Source: Microvirga sp. KLBC 81
GTDB taxonomy: Bacteria; Pseudomonadota; Alphaproteobacteria; Rhizobiales; Beijerinckiaceae
DNA: 41,633 nt
Reading direction: 5' to 3'
Assembly (NCBI RefSeq): GCF_003075415.1
Contig: NZ_QDAH01000051.1
Location: forward strand, 1 to 41,633
Shown here: positions 8,019 through 15,928 of the stretch, piece by piece
Position numbering within the stretch: position 1 is the stretch's first letter
Layout of the letters: every line of letters starts with the position of its first letter
Position numbers and translations under genes: made by a program
Notes under the pieces: generated by a model
What the model saw: the letters and a program-made list of their open reading frames with translations, nothing else
The model's database searches: none
Told to the model about the DNA's origin: nothing

Positions 8019-8082
8019 CGATGGTACAGTTCTTTCACTCAATCTTAGACCTGTCTTGTAGCCCATCCCGCTGGCAGGATCG
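8019..8082 (+). promoter_or_regulatory. 64-bp upstream element, copy 2
   Basis: A gap-free match to 168-231 (about 80 percent identical), placed 60 bp ahead of the DUF1127 gene. The interval 7957-8142 holds no gene. The shared block probably contains a common promoter or operator linking this gene to the exported cupin at 265. Confidence 0.5.
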
Positions 8083-8142
8083 GCACCGTCAAAAGAAGCC
8101 ATTGCTTCGGCTTCAACTTCGACTTCAAAAGGAGAATTCCCC

Positions 8143-8280
8143 ATGTTCGTCGCTTTTCTTCTTTCCAGGATCAGTGCCTACCGGCGGTACCGCGCGTCCG
8201 TCCGTGAGCTGTCCCGTTTCTCCGACCGCGAACTCGTCGACCTCGGCATCTCCCGCTACGAGATCGATACCGCCGGGTAA
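8143..8280 (+). CDS. DUF1127 (YjiS-like) small protein
   Basis: A 45-residue protein with the DUF1127 pattern: a basic amphipathic N-terminal helix with YRRYRASVRELSRF, then SDRELVDLGISRYEI. Short arginine-rich DUF1127 proteins are abundant in Alphaproteobacteria; some bind RNA or affect phosphate and carbon metabolism, but this copy's role is unknown. AAAAGGAG lies 8 bases before the ATG. It is followed by trxB after 81 bp on the same strand, so the two may be transcribed together. The gene has its own conserved 64-bp upstream element. Confidence 0.88.
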   Translation: MFVAFLLSRISAYRRYRASVRELSRFSDRELVDLGISRYEIDTAG

Positions 8281-8361
8281 ATCTTCACATGTCGCAGGCG
8301 CGGCTCCCACGTCATTCGACGGGCGCTTGCCTTCGACCTCTTCGATTCTTGAGATCACACT

Positions 8362-9366
8362 ATGACCACGCATCGCACCAAGGTCCTGATCATCGGGGCC
8401 GGACCGGCCGGCTATACCGCCGCCATCTACGCTGCTCGTGCCAACCGGAAACCACTCCTTGTGACAGGCCTGCAGCCTGGCGGCCAGCTCACCATCACGA
8501 CGGATGTCGAGAACTACCCTGGGTTCGCGGATCCCGTTCAAGGACCATGGCTGATGGAGCAGATGCGGCAGCAGGCGGAGAATGTCGGCACCAATCTGGT
8601 GTACGACACCATCACCTCCGTTGATCTCTCCAGACGCCCGTTCCACGCCCAAGGTGACTCCGGCGATACGTACATCGCGGACGCCCTCATCATCGCAACG
8701 GGAGCCCAAGCCCGCTGGCTTGGTCTGCCCTCGGAGCAGATCTTCAACGGGTACGGGGTCTCAGCCTGCGCAACGTGCGATGGTTTCTTCTATCGAAATA
8801 AGGAAGTCGTCGTCGTGGGAGGCGGCAACACAGCCGTAGAGGAAGCGCTCTACCTGTCGAACCTTGCCTCCAAGGTCACAATCATCCATCGCCGTGATCG
8901 CTTCCGTGCGGAGCCAATCCTTCAGGACCGCCTCTTGGCCAAGCCGAATGTCGAGGTGGTCTGGAACCACGTCATCGACGAGGTGATCGGCAAACTGGAG
9001 CCGATGAAGTCGGTGACTGGCGTTCGGATCCGTGACGTGAACACGGGCGAGACGCAGGAACTCTCCACGGACGGCCTTTTCGTCGCCATCGGCCATGATC
9101 CCGCAACCAAGCTGTTCCGTGGTCAGCTTGAGATGGACGAAGCCGGCTACATCAAAGTCGGCTCCTGGTCGACGAGAACATCCGTCCCCGGGTGCATGGC
9201 GGCCGGCGACGTGATCGACCCGGTGTTCAGGCAGGCCATCAGCTCCGCCGGAATGGGGAGCATGGCGGCTTTGGAAGCCGATAAATTCCTTGCCGAGCAT
9301 TCACCTGATCCGATCACCCGCCCGATCGAGAAGCGTGAAGAGCAGATGATCGGCGCGTGGGGCTAA
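8362..9366 (+). CDS. trxB: Thioredoxin reductase
   Basis: A 334-residue flavoprotein disulfide reductase of usual TrxB length. The FAD motif GAGPAG is at 12-17, the redox pair C136-A-T-C139 sits in SACATCDGFF, and the NADPH motif GGGNTA is at 153-158. The C-terminal FAD segment reads AAGDVIDPVFRQAI. It should pass electrons from NADPH to thioredoxin in the cytoplasm. That would supply reducing power to peroxidases, cytoplasmic Msr enzymes and, across the membrane, CcdA/DipZ-type carriers such as the one at 25049. Most bacteria carry another trxB in the core genome, so this may be an extra stress copy. It ends right at an intergenic repeat whose hairpin may act as a terminator. Confidence 0.95.
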   Translation: MTTHRTKVLIIGAGPAGYTAAIYAARANRKPLLVTGLQPGGQLTITTDVENYPGFADPVQGPWLMEQMRQQAENVGTNLVYDTITSVDLSRRPFHAQGDSGDTYIADALIIATGAQARWLGLPSEQIFNGYGVSACATCDGFFYRNKEVVVVGGGNTAVEEALYLSNLASKVTIIHRRDRFRAEPILQDRLLAKPNVEVVWNHVIDEVIGKLEPMKSVTGVRIRDVNTGETQELSTDGLFVAIGHDPATKLFRGQLEMDEAGYIKVGSWSTRTSVPGCMAAGDVIDPVFRQAISSAGMGSMAALEADKFLAEHSPDPITRPIEKREEQMIGAWG

Positions 9367-9494
9367 AGCATCGATCCCAAAAGTGGACTTGCACCTTTGG
9401 GATCGATCCGATGCTCCGTTCATAGAGCAGCGCGTCGTTGATTGCGACCCGAAGGGCCGCCGACGCGGACCTCCGGTTCCGCACGATGCTCTAG
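9367..9494. repeat. Two-hairpin intergenic mosaic repeat, copy 1
   Basis: It starts directly after the trxB stop. The first hairpin pairs GATCCCAAAAGTG with CACCTTTGGGATC inside AGCATCG...CGATGCT. The second half carries GACGCGGACCTCCGGTTCCG and ends ACGATGCTCTAG. Similar modules lie at 16772, 29656, 34357 and 41401 in both orientations and always outside intact genes. They resemble the palindromic mosaic elements (RIME-like) known from rhizobia. Confidence 0.7.
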
Positions 9495-9627
9495 GATCGA
9501 GCACGTATCAGCCAGTTCAGGCGAAGGCTGCATCGCCAAAGCAAGAGACGAGATGGGCACTGCGTGGCCCGTCTCAAGAGGGGGCAAACGAGACCCGGCC
9601 AACGTGTTGAACCGCGCCTTGAGCCGG

Positions 9628-9850
9628 GCATGTCATAGCCATCGTCGAGCGATCTATGTTTCGGGCCAGCTCAGCCACGATGACGAAGGCAATCTGGCTG
9701 GCTCCCATCGATGCATCCAGAAAGAATACGGATGGATCGACCATGGAACTGCATACCCGCAGCACCTGTGCCAACGTCGTCAAGTTGTTGGCTAATTTCG
9801 GCGCGACGCTGAATAATGTGGTCGAGATCAGCTTCACGGTTGCCCTGCCG
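9628..9850 (+). pseudogene. RidA/YjgF family pseudogene, frameshifted
   Basis: One frame (about 9643-9702) reads RAIYVSGQLSHDDEGNLAG and another (about 9701-9841) continues with APIDAS, then TCANVVKLLANFGATLNNVV. Together they match the middle of a RidA-like protein, where SGQ.s.D..GN.vG leads into the NAK.LLe.fGAslDnVV helix. The change of frame near 9702, the missing start and the missing C-terminal arginine/cysteine motif mark it as broken. RidA proteins hydrolyse reactive imines made by PLP enzymes. The next gene is a PLP-fold MocR regulator, so the pair may once have worked together. The stretch 9495-9627 shows nothing else. Confidence 0.62.
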
Positions 9851-9903
9851 AGCTGGCGTCCGGCGACTGTCTCTATCTTCCGATGCAAAGATAGGTGAAC
9901 CCG

Positions 9904-11355
9904 ATGAACACACTGCCTTTCAGCATTGATCGAGACGCCAAGGCATCGCTCTCGTCCCAGATCTACACGGGCCTCCGCGACGCCATCCACCAAGGGACCC
10001 TCACCCAGGGCGCACGGTTGCCGTCCTGGCGTGACCTCGCAGTTCAGCTGGGGGTATCGCGAGGCACGGTTCGGGTCGTCTATGAGCGCCTGCTCGATGA
10101 GCAGCTTCTCGTCTCGCGCGGCGCCGGCGGCACATGGGTCTCAGAGGCACCGATTGCCCCGCGGGCATCGCCGGAGCGGTCGATCAACCATCCCTTTCCT
10201 GACTTCTTCCCGGATTTCAGCAACCGTCCTGCGACGTTCCAGATGGGCGTTCCCTCGCAGGACGCCTTTCCGTTCAAGTTATGGACCCGCATGATGCTGC
10301 GGAACGCCCGCACGGCGGCCCTGCATCCGGTCAGCTACCCGGACCCGCGGGGCGCCCCCGCGCTCCGGCAGGAGATCGCCTCATACCTGGCGATAGCCCG
10401 CGGCCTGCAGTGCACCGCCGACCAGGTGCTGGTGACGGCGGGCTTCGCCGGAGCCATCGGGATCGCCGTGCGAGCCCTGAAGCTGGAGGGTGCCAGCGCC
10501 TGGTTCGAGGATCCTGGATTTCCCCTGACGAGGAAGGCGCTCCAGATTGCGGGGTTGAACATCGTGCCGGTGCCGGTGGATGGCGAGGGCCTCGACGTCC
10601 GGCAAGGCATCTCGCTCTCCCTGCACGCCGCGCTCGCGGTCGTCACGCCGGGCCAGCAGGCCCCGCTCGGGATGACCATGACGCTCGCCCGGCGCAGGGC
10701 ATTGCTCGATTGGGCGGCGCGCCATGAGGCCTACATCATCGAGGATGATTATTTGGGCGAACTGCAACTGCGGGGGCGGGCTGCACCGGCGCTGGCTTCC
10801 ATCGACCAGGATCGTCGGGTACTGCATATCGGCACCTTCAGCAAGACCATCAGCCCGTCTCTGCGTCTGGGCTTCGCGGTTGTGCCGTCCCATCTGGCGC
10901 TGACATTCGCGGAGACCGCCGCCTGCCTTGCTCCCGCACCCAACGTTGCAGTCCAGCACACCGTCGCCGAGTTCATTCGCGAGGGACATTACCTGCGTCA
11001 CCTGAGGAAGATGAAGCGCCTCTATGCCGCCCTGCAACAGAGGCTGGCCGACACGCTCCGCGAACTGGCGCCATCACGCTATGATGTGGATGCCCATGGC
11101 GGCTTTGCCGTGCGTCTTATCCTTCCTGATTACTATGATGATGTCGCAGTGTCGGAACGAGCCCTGCAATACGGCCTGGCGCCTGTGCCGCTATCACCGT
11201 GGTACCTGTCGGCGCCAGCGCCGCGAGGCTTGCTGCTGGGTGCCACGAACTATTCCGAGCGGACGCTGAGGAAGGACTGCATCAAGCTCCTGGAACTCGT
11301 TGAGGCAAGCGGAGGCGGCAGGCGTGAGCAGACGCGTTCGGAACAGCCAGGCTGA
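9904..11355 (+). CDS. MocR/PdxR-type regulator: GntR winged helix fused to aminotransferase-like domain
   Basis: A 483-residue MocR-family regulator. Residues 10-75 are a GntR-type winged helix (IYTGLRDAIHQG, LPSWRDLAVQLGVSRGTVR). Residues 100-470 have the fold-type I aminotransferase form with ISYPDPRG-like, EDDYLGELQ and GTFSKTISPSLRLGF segments; K314 in FSKTI is the expected PLP lysine. The motif usually TPsHQ.PlG reads TPGQQAPLG here. MocR proteins sense PLP or amino-compound adducts and control nearby genes. The ATG at 9904 has AGGTGAA five bases ahead; the GTG at 9895 is the alternative. Its target is unclear: the upstream RidA gene is broken and the amidase downstream is convergent. 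Confidence 0.92.
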   Translation: MNTLPFSIDRDAKASLSSQIYTGLRDAIHQGTLTQGARLPSWRDLAVQLGVSRGTVRVVYERLLDEQLLVSRGAGGTWVSEAPIAPRASPERSINHPFPDFFPDFSNRPATFQMGVPSQDAFPFKLWTRMMLRNARTAALHPVSYPDPRGAPALRQEIASYLAIARGLQCTADQVLVTAGFAGAIGIAVRALKLEGASAWFEDPGFPLTRKALQIAGLNIVPVPVDGEGLDVRQGISLSLHAALAVVTPGQQAPLGMTMTLARRRALLDWAARHEAYIIEDDYLGELQLRGRAAPALASIDQDRRVLHIGTFSKTISPSLRLGFAVVPSHLALTFAETAACLAPAPNVAVQHTVAEFIREGHYLRHLRKMKRLYAALQQRLADTLRELAPSRYDVDAHGGFAVRLILPDYYDDVAVSERALQYGLAPVPLSPWYLSAPAPRGLLLGATNYSERTLRKDCIKLLELVEASGGGRREQTRSEQPG

Positions 11356-11432
11356 GCGCAAGATACGGATCTCATGCGGACATATGCTCGACTTGCCATT
11401 CTAGAAATCTTTCCAACTCAGTGCTGTGATGT

Positions 11433-11457
11433 GTAGGCTGTTGTTCATCCAGCCTAC
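11433..11457. terminator. Hairpin between convergent MocR and amidase genes
   Basis: GTAGGCTG (11433-11440) and CAGCCTAC (11450-11457) form an 8-bp perfect stem with a 9-base loop in the 127-bp gap between two convergent genes. No clear T-run follows on either strand, so terminator function is only suggested by position. Confidence 0.38.
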
Positions 11458-11482
11458 TATGGGTGGGGCCTACGCCGGTTCT

Positions 11483-12940
11483 TCAGACCGGTGATGACAG
11501 CGCGCCAACGGCTGCCTCCACACGACGTGCAAGGTCAAGGAGGCTCCTGTCACGACCGTGCGCGCCGTCGATCTCAAGGCCTATCGGTAGTCCGTTGCTG
11601 GACAGGCCCGTAGGAATGCTGATGCCCGGCAAACCCGCTAAGCTGGTAGGGACAGTGTGCCTGGCCAGAGCCAGGTCGCTGACCTCCTGATTCGCGATTA
11701 AGAACTTCGACTGATGCTCGATCAACGGCGCCGTGCGGGGAGTGGTTGGAAAGATAAGTGCCTCAGCCCCGCTGCGAGAAAATGCTTCTCGGAAGCGGCG
11801 CTGGATCTCCGAGCGATCGACAGATACCGCTGCCTCATATGCGTTCGCAGAAATAAATCCGGGCCCACTTGGCAGGACGACGTGCGCCCACGCTTCTTTT
11901 AGATTGGGTTTAAGTCCATTATGGATTTCGTCGAATGTAGCCGGAACGTTGTTGCGACGAATGAAGTCTGAGATGGCTTCCATCGTCTCATGGAAAAAGA
12001 TGCTCCACGTCGCCGTCTCGGCGAGCGAGGAAAAGCCTTCTCCGAGATCGACCTCGACAACCTCGGCACCAGCTTCGCGTAGGCGCCGGACCGTGTCTTT
12101 GAAATGAGCCTCGATGTCGGGCTCGACCAGATCAAAATATTGCCGAGGCGCATAGGCGAATCTGACGCCCTTCAGGTCAGGCCGATCGGAGTGTGCGGTC
12201 GCTTCAGCCTTCGTGACGATTTGATCGATCAGTGCACAATCTTCAACGTTGCGCGCAAGCACGCCTGTTGTATCGAGGGTATGGGAGATCGGGGCGACCC
12301 CGTTACGCGGCCACCGCCCCGTCGTCGGCTTGAAGCCAACCACACCACAGAACGACGCAGGCACTCGGATCGAACCTACCGTATCGCCTCCTAAGGCCGC
12401 GGGCACGATCCGGGCCGCGACAGATGCGCCAGACCCGCTGGAGGAGCCCCCAGAGACATGATCACGGTTATGTGGGTTTTTCACCTGACCATAGAGGCTG
12501 TTGTTGCCGGTCAAGCCGTAGGACATCTCAACGAGGTTGTTTTTGCCAAAGACAATGCCACCGGCATCCTTGATCGCGCTAACGACGTCGGCGTCCTCGT
12601 CCGGTATGAAACCTTCCAAATTCCGCACTCCAAGCGTCGTGCGGAGTCCTTGGGTTAGATAACTGTCCTTGACCGCCAGCGGAACGCCCAGAAGGGGAGC
12701 AGTGGAACCAGCGGCGCGAGCCTTGTCCGCATCTCTGGCCGCAGCCAGCACAGCTGCCTCATCTATCGTGATGAAGGCATTTAGATCGGAGTGCGTCCGG
12801 GCGCGCTGGAGGAGCGCGGCCGTATATGATTCCGACGAGATGTCGCCGTTGCGAATGGCGGCAGCCGCTGCGACGACGCCAAGCCCTGCAAGCCCATATG
12901 CCTCTGGTTCCGACGCTGTAGTCTTGATGAGGCTAGTCAT
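11483..12940 (-). CDS. Amidase (amidase-signature family)
   Basis: A 485-residue amidase-signature hydrolase. The triad is visible with family spacing: K91 (LAVKDSY), cis-serine S166 (SGGSSSGSG) and nucleophile S190 (GGDTVGSIRVPA). The usual GGS ahead of the nucleophile reads VGS, a small deviation. Such enzymes hydrolyse amides of varied size in the cytoplasm; the substrate cannot be read. The first seven codons (MTSLIKT) and the 5' leader resemble those of the DUF6130 genes (MTKVIRT, MTMLIKT), although the rest of the protein is unrelated and has no signal peptide. This suggests the amidase gained a DUF6130 promoter and start by recombination. AAAGGAGAGA precedes the ATG. Confidence 0.93.
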   Translation of the reverse strand: MTSLIKTTASEPEAYGLAGLGVVAAAAAIRNGDISSESYTAALLQRARTHSDLNAFITIDEAAVLAAARDADKARAAGSTAPLLGVPLAVKDSYLTQGLRTTLGVRNLEGFIPDEDADVVSAIKDAGGIVFGKNNLVEMSYGLTGNNSLYGQVKNPHNRDHVSGGSSSGSGASVAARIVPAALGGDTVGSIRVPASFCGVVGFKPTTGRWPRNGVAPISHTLDTTGVLARNVEDCALIDQIVTKAEATAHSDRPDLKGVRFAYAPRQYFDLVEPDIEAHFKDTVRRLREAGAEVVEVDLGEGFSSLAETATWSIFFHETMEAISDFIRRNNVPATFDEIHNGLKPNLKEAWAHVVLPSGPGFISANAYEAAVSVDRSEIQRRFREAFSRSGAEALIFPTTPRTAPLIEHQSKFLIANQEVSDLALARHTVPTSLAGLPGISIPTGLSSNGLPIGLEIDGAHGRDRSLLDLARRVEAAVGALSSPV

Positions 12941-13082
12941 TGCAGTCTCTCCTTTGGATCAACGGAAAAAGCCATTGGCCTCATGGAATGGCTGGTGATG
13001 GACGTGAACATGGGCGCGATCGGAGAGGGACCGAATAGCCGGATCCTGGAAGACACCCTTTCACCTTGTGAGCGAATGGCTC
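12941..13082 (-). promoter_or_regulatory. Shared upstream leader, copy B (ahead of amidase)
   Basis: It is nearly identical to copy A at 6135-6278 from the start codon outward, including the Shine-Dalgarno region and the GACCGAATAGCCGGATCCTGG block. Similarity stops abruptly at about 13082, inside a region where copies A and C still match each other, so copy B looks truncated at its upstream end. Confidence 0.5.
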
Positions 13083-13508
13083 CAGGGCTGCCCCGGGAAC
13101 CAGCAACGATGTCATTCCCATGGGATTTCCCTTATTGCAGCTGTCGGATGCCGCCTGGACTGAGCGCCTGATCAATACGCTTCGGTGGCGATGTCACTCG
13201 CCCTAGAGAAGAAGTGCCCATGCGGTAGAGTCTCTACGCCCCCGAAGGACGGGCAGCGTGGCCACTTCCAGGCCGACTGGGACGGGCGTTTCACGATGAG
13301 GCAGGACAGCCTTGACCCTGCCCAGTCACGTGCGAACGCATAGGCACAGCCGGAGCAACTCTCATCCAATCAGATCCGGTGAGGGTGTGCGCAGAGCGCA
13401 TCCCGTGGCGGGGCGACGAGGACCGCAGAATTGCCGCAAGGCGAGTGAATAGCTATGATTTGGCGGCCATTACTCCTCCGGCCGGAAGAATAAGGGGAGG
13501 ACGAAGAC
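13083..13508. other. Intergenic region without a recognisable gene
   Basis: This divergent spacer between the amidase leader and the LysR gene holds only short frames without ribosome sites or family resemblance. It presumably contains the LysR promoter. The GTG at 13509 is preceded by GGGGAGGA. Confidence 0.4.
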
Positions 13509-14429
13509 GTGGACCGCCTCGACGCCATGAAAGTCTTTGTGGTGGCGCTCGACGAAGGCAGCCTCGCCGGCGCGAGCCGCAAACTCCGCCGCTCGCCGGC
13601 CGCAGTCAGCCGGGCCATTGCCTTCCTGGAGGAGCATGTCGGCGCCGAACTCCTTCACCGAACGACACGATCGCTCAAACTGAGCGAGGCGGGGGAGCGC
13701 TACGCTGCCGTCTGCCGGCGCGTGCTCACCGATCTTGAGGAGGCCGACCTGCTGGCGGCCGGCGAGCGCTCGGCCCCGCGTGGCACGCTCACCCTCACCG
13801 CGCCGGTGTTCATGGGCGAGACCGTGTTGTGCCCGATCCTCAACGCCTTCATGGATGCCTACCCGGCCGTATCAGTCCGTCTGTACCTGCTCGATCGGCC
13901 GGTGAACCTCATCGATGAGGGCGTCGACATTGCCCTGCGTATCGGGCAACTCGCCGACTCAAGCCTAGTAGCGACCCGGGTCGGCGAAATTCGGCGCGTT
14001 GTGGCGGCGGCACCGCGCTACCTCACCCAGAATCCCCGAATTGTGGAGCCGGCGGATCTTGCAAAACATCAAATCATCGCGTTCACAGACTTCGGGTTGG
14101 ATTCCTGGAGCTTCCCGCCGCTTGATGGATCGTCTGTTCCCCACATCGTGCATTTCACACCACGGATCATCGTCAACAGCATCCGGGGAGCCATCGTCTC
14201 GGCCGTCAGCGGCCGCGGCGTGACGCGGATTTTCTCGTACCAAATTGCCGACCAGGTGCGCGAAGGGTCATTGGAGATCATTCTCAAGAATCATGATGAC
14301 CGGCCTTTTCCTTTGCACTTGATTGCGCCCCAAGGGCGGCTCTCCGTGCCGAAAGTGCGTGCGTTTGTCGACTTGGCTGTCCCTCGGCTCCGGAGCCACT
14401 TCGCCCATGCGAGCCGCGACACTGGATGA
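13509..14429 (+). CDS. LysR family transcriptional regulator
   Basis: A 306-residue LysR-type regulator with a GTG start (GGGGAGGA upstream). Residues 1-60 form the winged helix (MKVFVVALDEGSLAGASRKL, AAVSRAIAFLEEHVGAELLHRTTRS). Residues 90-295 form the periplasmic-binding-like effector domain (GTLTLTAPVFMGETVL, VDIALRIGQLADSSLVATRVG). The HTH and hinge fit the subgroup that often controls adjacent SDR or quinone-response genes. The next four genes on the same strand (SDR, tautomerase, SDR, MFS) are the obvious candidate targets. Effector unknown. Confidence 0.93.
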   Translation: MDRLDAMKVFVVALDEGSLAGASRKLRRSPAAVSRAIAFLEEHVGAELLHRTTRSLKLSEAGERYAAVCRRVLTDLEEADLLAAGERSAPRGTLTLTAPVFMGETVLCPILNAFMDAYPAVSVRLYLLDRPVNLIDEGVDIALRIGQLADSSLVATRVGEIRRVVAAAPRYLTQNPRIVEPADLAKHQIIAFTDFGLDSWSFPPLDGSSVPHIVHFTPRIIVNSIRGAIVSAVSGRGVTRIFSYQIADQVREGSLEIILKNHDDRPFPLHLIAPQGRLSVPKVRAFVDLAVPRLRSHFAHASRDTG

Positions 14430-14796
14430 CTGCGCGACAGCCTTCTTGACGCTGAGATAATTCGGGGTTTCCGGGCGAAGACCCGCTGGGCCGTGCATGG
14501 GGTCAGCCACAAACGGCTCTCCCATCTGACTCGGCTTGTCAGTTTACAGCCGAGCAAGACCGGCCTGATCGAGAGGCTATGGTGGAGGATCGGTCGACCC
14601 TCCACGAGATGGCCCGCGCGCAACAATCCGCGGCCCAACGTCCTCACCGGCCTGCACTCTATCGCGCAACGAAAGAGTGTCTCTCGATTAGCGGCTATTC
14701 GCACCCGCATCGGACGAGGCTACCTCTGTTCCCAACAACGCTGCATGGCCCGACGGGCAGCAGCACCACCATCAGCAAGGACGAAGGAACTCTATC
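14430..14796. other. Intergenic region, presumed promoter of the SDR-tautomerase-SDR set
   Basis: A 367-bp same-strand gap after the LysR gene. I see no coding signature or strong hairpin. GAAGGAACTC just before 14797 serves the SDR start. LysR binding sites would be expected here, but I cannot point to a convincing T-N11-A dyad. Confidence 0.35.
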
Positions 14797-15507
14797 ATGG
14801 GCATCGACAGAAAAGTCGCCATCATCACAGGCGCGTCGCAAGGCATCGGCGCCGCACTCGTCGACGGATATCTCGACCGCAACTACCGGGTGATCGCAAC
14901 GGCGCGATCCGTCAAGCCGTCGAGCAACCCCGACGTTCTCGTCATCCCCGGCGACATTGCCGACCGGAAGACGGCGGAGCGGGCGATCGCCGAAGGTGTG
15001 GCTCGTTTCGGGCGCATCGACACGCTCGTCAACAATGCCGGCATCTTCATCGCCAAGCCGTTCACCGAGTATACCGAAGCCGACTTCACCGCGGTTCTGC
15101 GCACCAACACCGCCGGCTTCTTCCACATCACCCAGCTCGCGCTCGCCGAAATGGAGAAGCAGGGCAGCGGCCATATCGTGCAGATCACAACGAGTCTTGT
15201 CGACCACGCCATTGACGGCGTGCCTTCCGTACTCGCGTCGCTGACCAAGGGTGGCCTCAACGCGGCGACCAAGTCACTCGCGATCGAGTATGCCAGGCGC
15301 GGTATCCGGGTGAATGCCGTCTCACCCGGCATCATCAAGTCGTCGATGCACCCGGTCGAAACCCATGCGGCCTTCGGGGCTCTTCATCCGGTCGGGCACA
15401 TGGGCGAGGTCTCCGACATCGTCGAGGCGGTCCTCTACCTCGAGACGGCCGGCTTTGTGACCGGCGAGATCCTCCACGTCGACGGCGGCCAGAGCGCCGG
15501 TCATTGA
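14797..15507 (+). CDS. SDR family oxidoreductase with altered active site
   Basis: A 236-residue classical-size short-chain dehydrogenase/reductase. TGASQGIG (11-18) binds the dinucleotide, NNAG (79-82) and the C-terminal VNAVSPGII and HVDGGQSAG segments are normal. The active-site segment reads PSVLASLTK: K151 is present but the catalytic tyrosine expected four residues before it is A147. I recall similar sequences in other proteobacterial SDRs, so this is probably a divergent subfamily rather than a sequencing error. It could be inactive, use another residue, or play a binding role. AAGGACGAAGG precedes the start. It is the first gene after the LysR regulator, 60 bp ahead of a tautomerase. 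Confidence 0.9.
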   Translation: MGIDRKVAIITGASQGIGAALVDGYLDRNYRVIATARSVKPSSNPDVLVIPGDIADRKTAERAIAEGVARFGRIDTLVNNAGIFIAKPFTEYTEADFTAVLRTNTAGFFHITQLALAEMEKQGSGHIVQITTSLVDHAIDGVPSVLASLTKGGLNAATKSLAIEYARRGIRVNAVSPGIIKSSMHPVETHAAFGALHPVGHMGEVSDIVEAVLYLETAGFVTGEILHVDGGQSAGH

Positions 15508-15567
15508 CTCCACACCGGAGCGGGGGCTCTGGCCCGCGCTCCGGACACACTTGCAGGGAGAACCACA

Positions 15568-15804
15568 ATGCCAATCGTGACGATCCAGGTTACCCGCGAG
15601 GGGACACAACCCGGCGTGAATTCCGTGACCGCCGAGGAGAAAGCCGCGCTCATCAAGGGCGTGAGTGAGTTGCTGCTCAACGTCCTGAACAAGCCCGTCG
15701 ATTCCACCTTCGTGATCATCGAGGAGGTGGAGACGGATAACTGGGGCTGGGGCGGCCTTCCTGTGGCAGAGTTTCGCCGGCGAAGGAGCGGCGCGGCGGA
15801 CTAA
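15568..15804 (+). CDS. 4-oxalocrotonate tautomerase family protein
   Basis: A 78-residue tautomerase-superfamily protein. After removal of Met1, Pro2 (MPIVTIQVTREG) is the catalytic base typical of 4-OT and related enzymes, which interconvert enol and keto forms or dehalogenate small acids. The helix AEEKAALIKGVSELLLNVLNKP and the strand TFVIIEEVETDNWGWGGLP fit the 4-OT fold, with the usual glycine-rich hairpin. AGGGAGAA precedes the ATG. It lies between two SDR genes on the same strand, suggesting a short pathway or detoxification of an enolisable carbonyl compound. That pathway is an inference. Confidence 0.87.
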   Translation: MPIVTIQVTREGTQPGVNSVTAEEKAALIKGVSELLLNVLNKPVDSTFVIIEEVETDNWGWGGLPVAEFRRRRSGAAD

Positions 15805-15928
15805 GAGGCATCGGTTCGGCGAGGCGCGCCCTCGCAGCCGACCAGGACAGGATGAGGACCTGCAACCCACGTTCATTGCGGCCGTGAAGATCCACGGCCG
15901 CTAGAACCCCAAGCATTAGGAGACACAC

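Noticed and set aside
10381..11037. 218-codon minus-strand frame over the MocR gene
   Set aside because: Shadow of the aminotransferase-like domain; no ribosome site and no motif.
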